Source: Notospermus geniculatus
Taxonomy: Eukaryota; Nemertea; Pilidiophora; Heteronemertea; Lineidae
Direction of reading: 5' to 3'
Length of the DNA: 64,000 nt
Assembly: GCA_002633025.1 (NCBI GenBank)
Contig: NMRB01000892.1
Span: 118,218 to 182,217, forward strand
The notes beneath the pieces were generated by a model, which saw only the letters and a list, made by a program, of their open reading frames with translations, was not told the origin of the DNA and did no database searches. Positions 46,468 to 59,534 of the stretch are shown piece after piece. The position numbers were made by a program, and so were the translations under genes. How positions within the stretch are numbered: the stretch's first letter is position 1; each line of letters begins with the position of its first letter.

Positions 46468-49400
46468 ATGGGGTCAAAGGATGCATGCACCTTGTCATTG
46501 GTGGCAGCGTTTGATGATTTGGACAGGAATTCCAGTGTTCTCACAGCTGGGATTGAATCAGGTAATAAACAAGCAGGCAGTGCATTCCATTCCAGGAACC
46601 CTCATCAATGCATATTTTGTAGGTGTAAAGTGGCACTTTTAATTTAAACTGGAGGTATTTCTTAATTTCAGAATTTTTGTTGTTTGTGAAAAACCAGGAA
46701 GAATGTCGGAAGAAATGGCTTGCACTAGAAGAAGGAAACTCGTCGATAAATAACAAAATCAGAAAACTAGAAATGGAAAATCAAGCTTTGGAGACAAAAC
46801 TTAAACATGCCAGGTATGGAGCCCTTCTCCTTCATATTAAAGAAAGCCAAAATTTATTCAGTGTGTTGATTCTCCAAATTTTTGAATGATGGATTCTGAT
46901 AGCATTGATGTGTTACATATAGTCTGCAGTTTGAATATCTCAATTTCAGGAGTCAGATTGACCATGAAATGAAAAGACGGATCAGAGCTGAACAAGAGAG
47001 GGATTCTATGGTAAATCTTAAGGGTTTGCTGTCATCTAAAGAAAATGTTGGTGCCAGGTGGCATCCAGACAACTGTGTAGTTTGACTTTCATTGGAAGCA
47101 GAGTTCTGCCCAAAGTGTTGTGTTGAGATACTTACCTATATGACCCTGATAGATTTCCAGACGAAGGCCCGTATTCTAGAAGCCTCCTTAACTCTAAGGT
47201 CCACCTTAAGCTTTTGTATTCTGCCCTGCAAACAATAGCTAAAGGTAAACCTTAGAGTTAAGGAAGCTTCCAGAATATGACCCGAAGACTTACCCGTAAT
47301 TTGCAATTTGTGGCTTTTACTTCGTTGAGGGTGATTTCCATGGAAGAAACTAAAAGAATTGAAATCTGCAGATTCAGTCTGTTTCTCTGTCTTCCAGGAA
47401 CGGCAGATTGCCCTCATCCGGGAGTTATTAGTCAAAGACAAGCCGGGACAGCAAACTTTGAACGACCAGGAGCGGGAACGGGTTTTATCCTACTTCAACA
47501 ATACCAGTACATTTAATCACCATTCACCATACACAGATCCAGTTTCACCAAGAGGTCGAAGGTAAGTGCATAATACCTGTATTCTTCGTCCTTCCTATTC
47601 AACTGCCCGATGTCCCAGAGTATGTAACTTCTTTGAAATTGACTTTCTGACTCTCTCGACAGACTTGACCCAATCAACGAGTCCAATGACGCCTCAGCCG
47701 TGCTCGATTCAAGTGACGATGACAAGACTGAAGAAGACCTTGATGTATCTGCACTCCGCAGCGGGAAGCATTGGAAACGTCGGCGAGCGCCCTCTGCACC
47801 TCCACCAGAGGAGACGGAAGAGGAGAGCGATGGATCGACAAAGAGACGCAGAACAAACAGCAGCAGGGCAGAAGGAGTAAGTCGTACTTTGTCTTATTTT
47901 ACATTCAGTTTCTTTCACTTGTATTTCCTACTCAACTACGGTTTCCTCTTCAGAACACATCAATAACTGCAACAACGATAATCACCATCCCACCTGATGG
48001 AAGAGCAATGACTGCCAAATCGGAAATACAGACAGATATGACAGAAACTGACAAAAAGAAACATCAAAGAAAGAAATGTGAGTTGATATATTTTGTTTTC
48101 AAGTGTTCTTTCGAATTTTATGGCTGATGATTTGAAGGATCTTAAACTCTAGTACATGACTCAGGTGATGCCATTGAGTGGTTCAGAACAATGTTGTTCT
48201 ATGTTGGAGAAATACCGGGGTGTTCTCAGGGCGGAGTGAACCCTTCTCTGGTTATTTTTCAGCCAATGGCGAGGACAGCAACAATAACAGCAACAATCCA
48301 CGAGGAATTCTCAAAGATAGGACAAACGAGGAGACGAAGAAACCAACGACGCCAGGCTCACCAGTCCTCATCCGCACCTACAGCTCTGCAGGGCGTCTAA
48401 ACAAGGGACATTTGTTTGTCACCAAGTCCATCCTGAGAATCGAATCTTGTGGTGTGGTAAGCATTTCTTTAGTGTTACTTGTTCATCTGGGGCCGGTTGC
48501 ACAAAACTCATGTTAGCGCTAACATGGTGTTAGCGCTAACTTTTATGTTAGATGACGTCAAAATCCATTGTCATTTTACGTCATTTAACGTGATGTTAGC
48601 GCTAACATCATGTTAGCGCTAACATGAGTTTTGTGCAACCCAGCCCAGGATATTTACATTTTCTATGGCAATAATGGATGAGGTTTGTGTGCTGGCAGGA
48701 CCGCAACTCAATTTGAAAATCATTCTAAACAGCAAACATTGCATTCTTCCAGTTCTTTTCCTCTACACTGTGGAATCATTGTTCTCTAATTCTTGCTCAA
48801 TTGTATTTCCAGTGTAACAAGAGAATAGGTTTTGGCAGCAAAGCCTTGAAATGCCGCGACTGTCGCACAACCGCGCACATTGACTGCAAAGAAAAGGTGC
48901 CTCTTCCCTGTATACCGAACACACCGGCAACACCTGGGACAAGTAAGAAAGAAATGGTAAGCATTGCCTTTTTGTCTGCCCTGAATGGTGTTTGTTTCAG
49001 TGGAATAGAAAGATGTATAGAGGAATCCCACTGATGTCATCAAATCATATGACTGCCCGTCAAAATGATGCGAATTGGCGTCAATAGGGTGCTACACGTG
49101 GATTGACATTACGCTTGATGTGACGAGACAGCACACAAAGTAATGTCATCGTGACGTTCCTTCACGAAACATGTGGTCAATTTGACGGCCAATGTGGCCT
49201 TTATGACATCATGTGGGAAACCTCTATAGAACGGGTACGCAGAAGTTTTTTGGCCCTCTGCTGTTGCAAATGTGTGATTGTCATCTGCATATCACAATGG
49301 AAGGTGGATCAATATGTACTCAGTATAATCGCTCCTGCAGAAATATCATCCCACAAACTTTGGTTGAATTGAGTAATATACCGGTACATAAATATTGATT

Positions 49401-52400
49401 GTTTCATTTTAGGGTGTGGTAGCAGATTATGCATCGAATGAACCGCCGATGGTTCCTGCTCTTGTGGTAAGTACTGCCAGCAGAGATCAACATAAACAAT
49501 AGGTAGTAAAGAGATCATTGGGATGGGAGCCAGTTATCTGACTCATTTACACATATACGTTTTTCAGGACTCATTCACACCATGGATCAGAGCGCCATCT
49601 TTACCTGTTATCTGTTAGTTGGACTGTTTGTTCTGCTGAGCTGGAACAAAACCTTGGTCTGGCATTCTTCTATCTGTTTTGTTCAAGATTCACTTCCTTC
49701 CAGATACATTGCATCAGAGAGATTGAACAACGTGGCCTTGCTGAGGAGGGTGTCTACAGGGTACCAGGGTCAGAGAAAGAAGTAAGGGAGCTCAAAGAGA
49801 AATTCTTACACAAAAAAGGACTTCCAAAATTGGTGAGTGCCTGTAGGCCTAGTTATAAAAGAGTACCGGTAGTACTTTCTGTGGAGAAAGTAATCCTGTG
49901 GGCTGGCAATGAGAAGTCTGTTAAACCACCATGATATATCTATTTCAGTCGGCCATCGAAGATATTCATGTGATTTGCGGCTGCTTGAAGTCATTCCTCC
50001 GCAGCTTGAAGGAACCTCTCGTGACCTTTGACCTTTGGAAGGATTTTGTCCATGCATCAGGTATTGTAAACAGAGCAAATATTGTCAAAAGACGTTCATT
50101 TCTTTCTACTAAATGGTGGGAAAGTTCAGGGGAACAGGAAATGATATTCACCACTGTTATCATCAATACAACATCATGACCCTTATGGAGTTTTGCTATA
50201 GTGCTTTATGGTTTGTCACTGGCCTGTCATTTATCTTCTATGTTTTTATGTCATTTTCAGAAATAGACGACAGGGATGAAGCCCTATGTCATGTTTACCA
50301 GGCTGTCAGTGAACTACCACAACCAAACAGAGACACAATTGCATATCTTGTACTCCATTTACAACGGTGAGTATTGCAAAGACACTAAGCTAATTTCCTC
50401 GGCCTACATTTTCAGGAAGGATGTGAGCACTTGATTACACCTTCAATGACGTCGACCTCTCTGATCCCTTCATTTATTTGGTATTACAGAGTTGCTGAAT
50501 GCCCTGATTGTAAGATGCCATTGAGCAACTTGGCAAAGGTGTTTGGCCCGACGATTGTAGGCTATTCGACCCCCGAGCCGGAACCCATGCAGATGATCAA
50601 TGAAACGAAAAAACAAGCAATGGTAGGTCATAGAATGAAATCTTGTTGGGTGTAAAGTTTGTAGTGCTATTGAAGGGCATTATGTACTCTCTGTACCTTG
50701 TCCCTTTCAACACTTCATTGCCAAAAGCTATCTTCCCCCTGTCGTTTTAGGTTGTCGATTTACTGATGTCCATCACGTCAGACTATTGGTGTAACTTCAT
50801 CAACGTAGAAGAAGATGGAGTGAATCTACGATCTCTGAATCCTCGCCCTGATGTCAATACGCCTGAGCTTAGAGGTAGGAATGGCTGCTTGAAATGACTT
50901 CAGTTGCTTTCTGCTGAACATACCTTAAATCTTTGTGCATGTCTTATCAACTGGCAGCAATTTGCTCAATGTTCTGCTCCGTCTTCAGCGACTGTTTGTT
51001 CAACTCATTTCAGTACCGTCAAGTATGTTGGGTCCAGTCAATGGTACTATGAACAAGAAAGCACAAGAAGTCCTAGGTGTCACACCAAGGTAAGATGATC
51101 ACTCTAGAATAAGCTGTGTCCAGACACGTAAGGCAAGAGGGAATGCAGTTCGTGAAGGAGAGGAGTGTGCTGTCTAAAGGCCTGTTTCTACCACAGCGGA
51201 TTCCGCACTGGTTTGCGGCAAGCGGTGAGGATTTCACAGGGTTTTGGATAATCCTTCGATGGTTTAACAAGACCTGGCCTCTTGATTATCCCATTGCCTG
51301 TGAAAACTGCTCCGCTTGTGCAAGCTGCGCCAGAATCCTCACTGGAAATGGGCCTGAAGTGTGAGGAGCCTGAAGTCTGAGGATCTCTTTCATGAGCAGC
51401 ATGGCCCATGCCATGGGTTAGCTTTCAGTTTGAACATTGTTAACTGTTTCTGATGTGTTGAGGGTCCATTGCACCGATCCTACTGGTGATTGTGTCATCA
51501 GATTCCTTATGAAATCCCTTGCCCGACGTTGAGACATGTAATCCCAAATCCCCTGATTTGGAGTTTTCCTTTGGGTTTTGCTACATTGTTGCTATTTCAT
51601 CTACAGGTTTCGTAGAACTGGGATGTGAGTAGATTGACATTTGTATGCATGCTGTTGGCAAGATTCATGTGTTGCAGACATGCCTCTTCATGCTACCAGC
51701 GTTAACCTTTTGTTGTGTGTGAATGAATAAAGTCTTCCAGATAAACTCACTGTAGCTATCTAGTTACAGTTCTTCTATGTCATCGACCTTATACATTCAT
51801 ACATTACACTCTTACTTTCATGGCTTCTCAGTTGCATTTTGAGTTGAATTAGAAAGGTTATTTGCCAACTGACAAAATGGAATACTACTCTCCATTCCAG
51901 TTCCGATTGGCGCGAGGTTTATCAACGATAGCTCCGCAACGCCTGGCCCGATTTTGATGAAACATACGTCAATCGACTTGTCTTTCTTTGCGGTATCTTA
52001 TAATCCAAGTTTCATCGGACTTTATTGCAGTTAAGTCGTTGAAATTGACCAAAATGTCATTTTCGCCGATCGGCTGCCTCCATTGAACATGACGTCATCG
52101 CCAGCGCCACACGAGGAACGTCAGATCGGACTATTTGTTCGGGGGAGAGAAGCCTCTCAGACAGTTCGCATCTGGCCTCAGTTTATTCCATGCTAACAGA
52201 GATTTATTGTCCGTCAGATGAATAAAATTACATTTAGTCAAATATAGCAACGGAAAACATCCATATTTCTAGCACATAAACTCACAGGGAAAAACTCAGC
52301 TGAACACGTGAACGCAGGAGCAGCTGCCCACCCCTACGAAAAATCGACGCGACCTCGCAAAACACAGCGCTCGTAGCGGCCAAATCGCGGAACTACACTT

Positions 52401-53066
52401 TGTACACAACCTCGCGTGCAAATGTACAGGGGTCAAAATATCGAGAAATAGTGGGAATATCGCGATGAAACTTGGATTATAAGATACCGCAAAGAAAGAC
52501 AAGTCGATTGATGTATAATTCATCAAAATCGGGCCAGGCGTTGCGGAGCTATCGTTGATAAACCTCGCGCCAATCGGAACTGGAATGAAGAGTAGGTGTA
52601 GAGTCTGGCAACATCTAACGTTGCCCCAATGGAATGCGGAAGTCAGGAAATTGATACTTGGATTATCCACGGACCTTTAATCACACGCGGCTGTTGAATA
52701 ACCAGTGCCCAGCGTGAACAATCGGGGGAACGACCACAAAATAGTCGACAGGCATGATTAAAAACCGCAAAGCTCTGCCACATTACATGACTTCCGCATT
52801 CCATTGGGTCGCAGTTAGATGTTGCCACACTTTAGAGCTGGCTTTGTGCATGCTTTTATAATGCTTTATTAAATCAGGTAACGGTACTTACATGTTGCAG
52901 TCACAAGATAGGGCTGTTCTGCACCCACACTGAGGTTTATTAAGTTGTGTGAGCTGTGATTACAAACATGTATGGCAATTAATTCTTTACATATTCCTCT
53001 ATTTTTAGGCAAACACGCTCCAGGCCGGGACCAAAGCACTTCTTCTCTTCTCCTACATTGAATTAA
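46468..53066 (+). CDS. RACGAP1: Rac GTPase-activating protein 1 (MgcRacGAP/CYK-4)
   Basis: Centralspindlin subunit that pairs with MKLP1/KIF23 at the central spindle and directs RhoA-dependent cytokinesis (family knowledge). Sixteen phased exons encode 642 residues (human 632): 46468-46561, 46672-46813, 46950-47010, 47398-47561, 47663-47876, 47954-48077, 48263-48456, 48813-48956, 49413-49466, 49704-49832, 49949-50060, 50261-50366, 50490-50622, 50751-50874, 51014-51089, 53009-53066. Order: N-terminal coiled coil (KLKHARSQID...RQIALIRELL); a basic/acidic linker; a C1 zinc module (H-x12-C-x2-C, then CRDCRTTAHIDC); the RhoGAP domain with arginine finger in GVYRVPGSEKEV and NLAKVFGPTIV; and the end KHFFSSPTLN, matching the human FFASPMLK end. 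The start Met follows a leader acceptor. The last intron is 1.9 kb and filled with foldbacks. Confidence 0.95.
47166..47283. repeat. Foldback MITE, GGGCCGTAT family
   Basis: Ends GGCCCGTATTCTAGAAGC and GGGTCATATTCTGGAAGC. Inner stem CCTTAACTCTAAGGT. GAA abuts both ends (47163-47165, 47284-47286), a 3-bp target duplication. In RACGAP1 intron 3. Confidence 0.78.
48490..48646. repeat. GTTAGCGCTAAC-rich foldback MITE
   Basis: Inverted ends GGTTGCACAAAACTCATG are followed by two copies per side of the 12-bp palindrome GTTAGCGCTAAC. The centre is TGACGTCA and ACGTCA. In RACGAP1 intron 7. Confidence 0.8.
49040..49215. repeat. GACGTCA-type repeat, diverged copy
   Basis: Paired TGACG/CGTCA words and terminal GATGTCATCA/TATGACATCATG suggest a decayed inverted repeat related to the elements at 9905 and 28741. 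In RACGAP1 intron 8. Confidence 0.35.
51887..52593. repeat. 707-bp foldback with 130-bp arms
   Basis: The left arm begins ACTCTCCATTCCAGTTCCGA and carries GATAGCTCCGCAACGCC and GGTATCTTATAATCCAAG. The right arm (52463-52593) is its complement with few changes. In the last RACGAP1 intron. Confidence 0.82.
52602..52831. repeat. 230-bp foldback adjoining the 707-bp foldback
   Basis: AGTCTGGCAACATCTAAC and CCCAATGGAATGCGGAAG are mirrored on the right (arms about 45 bp). Eight bases separate it from the preceding foldback. Confidence 0.8.
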
Positions 53067-54094
53067 ACCAAGCAACGAAGCAGACAAGTTCCTCACCAAC
53101 ATGAGTTCGTCTCCCTTGCTACCTTTGCTGTTCTGGATGATCTCAAGAAGGGCAAAATTTAAGATTTAATCAGTTTTAAGTGAGAGTACGGTAACATATC
53201 AAGGTCTATCCTCGCAGATACCTCTGGCATCAAGTTTGAGATCAAAACATTTTTCAGCACATTAGAATTTTCCGACCTGTTCAGCAGCTCAGTTGCATGA
53301 GACAGATGCATGGTCTAAAATTCTTCATAGTTCTGCTATCAGTACATGCTGCATTTCAATCAGTATTTTGCATTTTGTACGTAATGTTAATATCCAGGCT
53401 TTTATCCCAATGACATATTCAACAGAATGAATATGTCTATTATTTATCTACCTTCACAACCCCCACATCTTTTATCAATTGTAATTATCAATGTGTGTCC
53501 TGTGTTTTTCTGTCTTTGTGTTCATATTTCATTCTTTCTGCATGTAAGATTTGCTTCCTTGAAGGGTCAAATTTTACTAACGATGCAGGGGTTAAACTTG
53601 CATTTGTCTTTGTCTTGCATTGCTGATGTCTAAAGATTCCTTTCTTGTTTATGTGACTTTCTATCACAGCCATTAGGACAATTGTCACAGTTATTGGGTC
53701 TAAACGCAAACAGTATGTAGTTGGCAGTTGTTGGACCCTTTGTCCTGAGCTATAGCTAATCAGGGGTTACGATACTGCTCTACATGAGAGTTTTCTTATG
53801 TGAGATGGTTCTCAATGAGCAGATGAACAAATTGGGAGAGAAAGATGATTACTAATATATAAACAGGATAGATTGTAAGCTCACTGCTCATTGGAACCCC
53901 CATTTGCATTGAGTAGTGGAGATGTGAGTTAAAGATATTGAGAAGATAAGGGGGTAAATGGTAACTGAGTGTCATCTCATTGTATTTGGTAGAGTTTCCT
54001 CCTCGTATGTCATCAGCAGTGTATTTCTCACTGTCACTTGTACATGTATACATGTAACTTGTTTTTCACTGTCTCGTACTTTTTAGATGTAGAT

Positions 54095-54100
54095 AATAAA
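54095..54100 (+). terminator. Candidate poly(A) signal for RACGAP1
   Basis: AATAAA about 1 kb after the RACGAP1 stop codon, the first canonical plus-strand signal noticed downstream. Confidence 0.4.
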
Positions 54101-54186
54101 ATGTTCTTGTATATAGATATATACACTTGTACTTGCTCATTTCTGAAAGTTAGGGCGAAAAGTCAGTGTGCTGTGATTACATTTGC

Positions 54187-54285
54187 CGTCTCCAAATTTC
54201 GCAGATTTTCGCATCCGGGGTCTTAGCTTCCTCAGGCACTGTCTAGTAGAGATCCCAGAAGTGAATCCCAGATAAGGCCTACATG
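54187..54285. repeat. Dispersed repeat, copy B
   Basis: Diverged partner of 9188-9290 in the same orientation, sharing CTAGTAGAGATCCCAGAAG and flanking words. Confidence 0.6.
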
Positions 54286-56097
54286 TAGAGTGGAGCAAGA
54301 ATTGACCTATTGTTTGAGTAGGCTTTACGATAGAAAGAATTTTTGCTGTTCATGTCCTAGGCTAACTGGGCCATTCTGAGAACTCACCAATGTCTACCCA
54401 AACTATCCCATCTGACTGAGAGCTTAGTAAAGGTGGTTGAAGGTTTTGAATCCCATGGGGTTGGGTATGTAGCTCATGTTACCAAAATCTTGCACTTGAA
54501 TGAATGGTTCATCAGTGCAGGTCACTGTTTATAAAAGAAATGAACACAAAAATGTGCTGGAAGGAAATGGCATTTATACAACATTTCTTTGAAAGCACAT
54601 AGTTCTGTATCCAATGATAAATCATCTACATCGTTGTTTTGAATATTTCAAATGACATAGAAACACTCAGGTGTACATGGACTTGTCTTGGCACTGGCAA
54701 AATTAACAAATCATGGTGCACATTCTGGTCTACAGGTGTACACGTGGATTTGTGGTTTCTCTCATCATGGCATCGGCGAAAACGCATGGGCCTGTACCCC
54801 ACATTGTAACTGTGGTGCAACTTCTGCCCATGGAGAAAGAAAGACACTGAGAATTCCAAGGCTGCATGCATGTCTTCTCCCCAGGCATGATTGGCTAGTT
54901 TTTAAGTAAGGTGATCAACACAGGGTTAACAAATGAAGACCAAGCCATTGATGATTTATGTGTCATGAACAATGAGTTCATCGTCATTCTTTGGGAAATG
55001 GACATGACAGATGACTGTAATCACAGGAGGCCTATATGTACATGTACACACTGTACAGGAAATTGACATATGGGTACATTTCACTATTATACATGAGGTA
55101 CACGTATATAGCACGTCATTGGTTTTGAGGACAATTTTGATTCGAGCACATTTAGTCCTATTACATTTATAACTGGAAAGGTTTTGACACTGAGTTGAAC
55201 ATCGTAGAGAAAACTGGACACAACTACCGTAACATTAGTTTTGTACATGTGTGTGTCTCGGTTATCCAACCTTCTTGTGTCCAACTTGAGACTAAACCAC
55301 ATATTGAAGTGAAGTCTCTTGCATCTCAAGTTTGCTGCGGCAACATAAAAATATTGCTCATTTAATTATCAGCTGTGACAGTTCATTGCTCCAGCCACTT
55401 GTGAGGAACATAAGGTTCACTACTTCTCCCACCACTGCTTGGCTGATAGCTGATAGCCCCTGTCAGCGCAATGCCGCAGCAAACCTGACTCGCAAGAGAC
55501 TTGGTGGAATATGGAAATAGGAGATTTCCTCCCTTTGCAGCAGCTAACAGCGGGCAGTCTCACCCATGGGCACACAGCCATGATAAATCACAAGAGACTA
55601 CTGTACGTTACTTGGAGTGAGACATTTTGATAAAGAAAGATTTGCTTTAAGCTCATCAACAGTACAATTACAAAGCACAGACAAAATAACAGATAAAATG
55701 CTTGAAGCTTCACAGCACAAATGACACATTGGTAAAAATAAACATTTATGGAATAAATCACGACCAAAATTATCAACTATTATAAATGCATTGGCTGGTA
55801 ATGTACATTGAGCAATAGGTTTTACTATAACATCAATCATAACAAGAGGCCAATGGGCCTTGCTCTCAGCTGACCTGCTTAAAACTTAAGTAAAACATGG
55901 TGTACTTTCATTTTCTGCCCCCAATGGTTGCCTGGCCTGTTTTGGAATTTATGTTAGTGTAGATGGCTAGAACTGACTAAACCCACTGTTAAAAAGGAAG
56001 TGTTATAAATTCATTGCATGTATCGCATGAATCAAATATATACATGTAAACGTAAAATGCAGTAGAAGTCAACAGCTCTGTGGGTTTGGTGATAATG

Positions 56098-56222
56098 GGT
56101 CGTATTCATAAAGCGGTTCTACCATTGGAACCGTCTTAGGCCGGTTCCAAGTACAGTGGTTGACGATACCTGGAACCGGCCTGAGACGGTTCTAAAGATA
56201 GAACCGCTTTATGAATACGACC
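56098..56222. repeat. Foldback MITE, GGTCGTATTC type
   Basis: Ends GGTCGTATTCATAAAGCGGT and its complement, with inner stems GGAACCG and GGCCGGTTCCA. Arms about 55 bp. Downstream of the secernin stop. Confidence 0.78.
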
Positions 56223-56545
56223 GAATGAGACTAGATGGAGATTATCACCATAACTAAAAGGAGACATTCTTTGGGCACATACCCGCTATTAAACAAAAGA
56301 CAAATGTATTCATGGAAAGGTATAAGTTACCAATTCCCCCAACTGGATGATTAAATACAGCTGAAAACATAAACCATTAACTTATTTCTGTCAATTTTTG
56401 ACAGGATTCTAGCATCACGTTGAAATGAAGTGGCTCCTAATCCCCCCTCAAATATCGCAAGTACCGGTAGAAAAAAATCAGCGTTTACCCCATAGCTGTG
56501 TCACATCAACTAATCGTATGCACCATTAATTATCACTGCAATAAT

Positions 56546-58841
<2,296 letters not shown>

Positions 58842-59411
58842 GATTCAACAACAGGTGGTTTTGATCTGAAAATGCAAGCAAATAATAAAAAACATGAGGT
58901 TTAAAAGACTAGGCCTATTCACGTATACAATCACTTGATTGATCTGTCCAGACTCCATGATCTGTGCAACTGCAAGTAGGCCTAAGTAGGCCTCACTGAT
59001 GACAGCATGCAGCACAGGCTCTTTCTTGTGGTTTTAGTTGGTTGCAGGTTGGGGTATCATTATCATAGGTAGGTCCTTACACTTTACTGGCAATGTGTAT
59101 GCAGTGCAGTAGGCCTAGCCCTGTAGCCCTATGCAGGTATGATAGGCCTATGACGTGTATGAGAGGTGCATGAGCATGGGATGACACATGATGAGAGAGG
59201 CAGATCAGATGAGAATTTTTGAGATGTGCAGCCACTTTTGCCATCAAATAAACAAAGAACAAAAACATTGATTGCATATTGAAGTACACAAAGTAAATAG
59301 AAATACTTTATTTTTCATCTGATAACCGACAACCTACAAGTTAAGCGAACCGTTTTGCAGAAAACAGTGAAATTCTGTCTTGTTTTTCTTGGTGTTTTTT
59401 TCCAAAATTAC

Positions 59412-59418
59412 CCGGAAA
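59412..59418 (+). promoter_or_regulatory. ETS-type site (CCGGAAA)
   Basis: CCGGAAAT, a GABP/ETS core, 117 bp upstream of the citrate synthase start and 18 bp before the NRF-1-like palindrome. Confidence 0.4.
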
Positions 59419-59435
59419 TGATCCCGAAGTGTCAT

Positions 59436-59451
59436 TTTGCGCCTGCGCAAA
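59436..59451. promoter_or_regulatory. NRF-1-like palindrome
   Basis: TTTGCGCCTGCGCAAA contains GCGCCTGCGC, one base from the NRF-1 consensus GCGCATGCGC. NRF-1 and GABP sites are typical of nuclear genes for mitochondrial proteins. It lies about 85 bp upstream of the citrate synthase start codon. Confidence 0.5.
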
Positions 59452-59534
59452 TCCACAGACGCAATGCACTCTGGGGCCTCTCTCGGCAGAAGATCAAAAG
59501 TTCGGGACGCAAGGACAGTTCAAACAACTTGAAA

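Larger units (their letters stand above)
53067..56545. other. RACGAP1 3' region and intergenic DNA; no gene recognised
   Basis: A plus-strand AATAAA at 54095-54100 could end RACGAP1. A dispersed repeat (54187-54285) and a foldback MITE (56098-56222) are present. ORFs here lack recognisable domains. Secernin's 3' UTR enters from the right. Confidence 0.45.
58842..59534. promoter_or_regulatory. Divergent promoter region of secernin and citrate synthase
   Basis: The two starts are 693 bp apart and point outward. The citrate-synthase-proximal 130 bp carry an ETS-like and an NRF-1-like site. TAGGCCTA-type words lie nearer the secernin side. Confidence 0.5.

Noticed and set aside
51130-51370. Imperfect inverted repeat (CAGCGGATTCCGCACTGG... 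region)
   Set aside because: Arms are too diverged to define an element with confidence.
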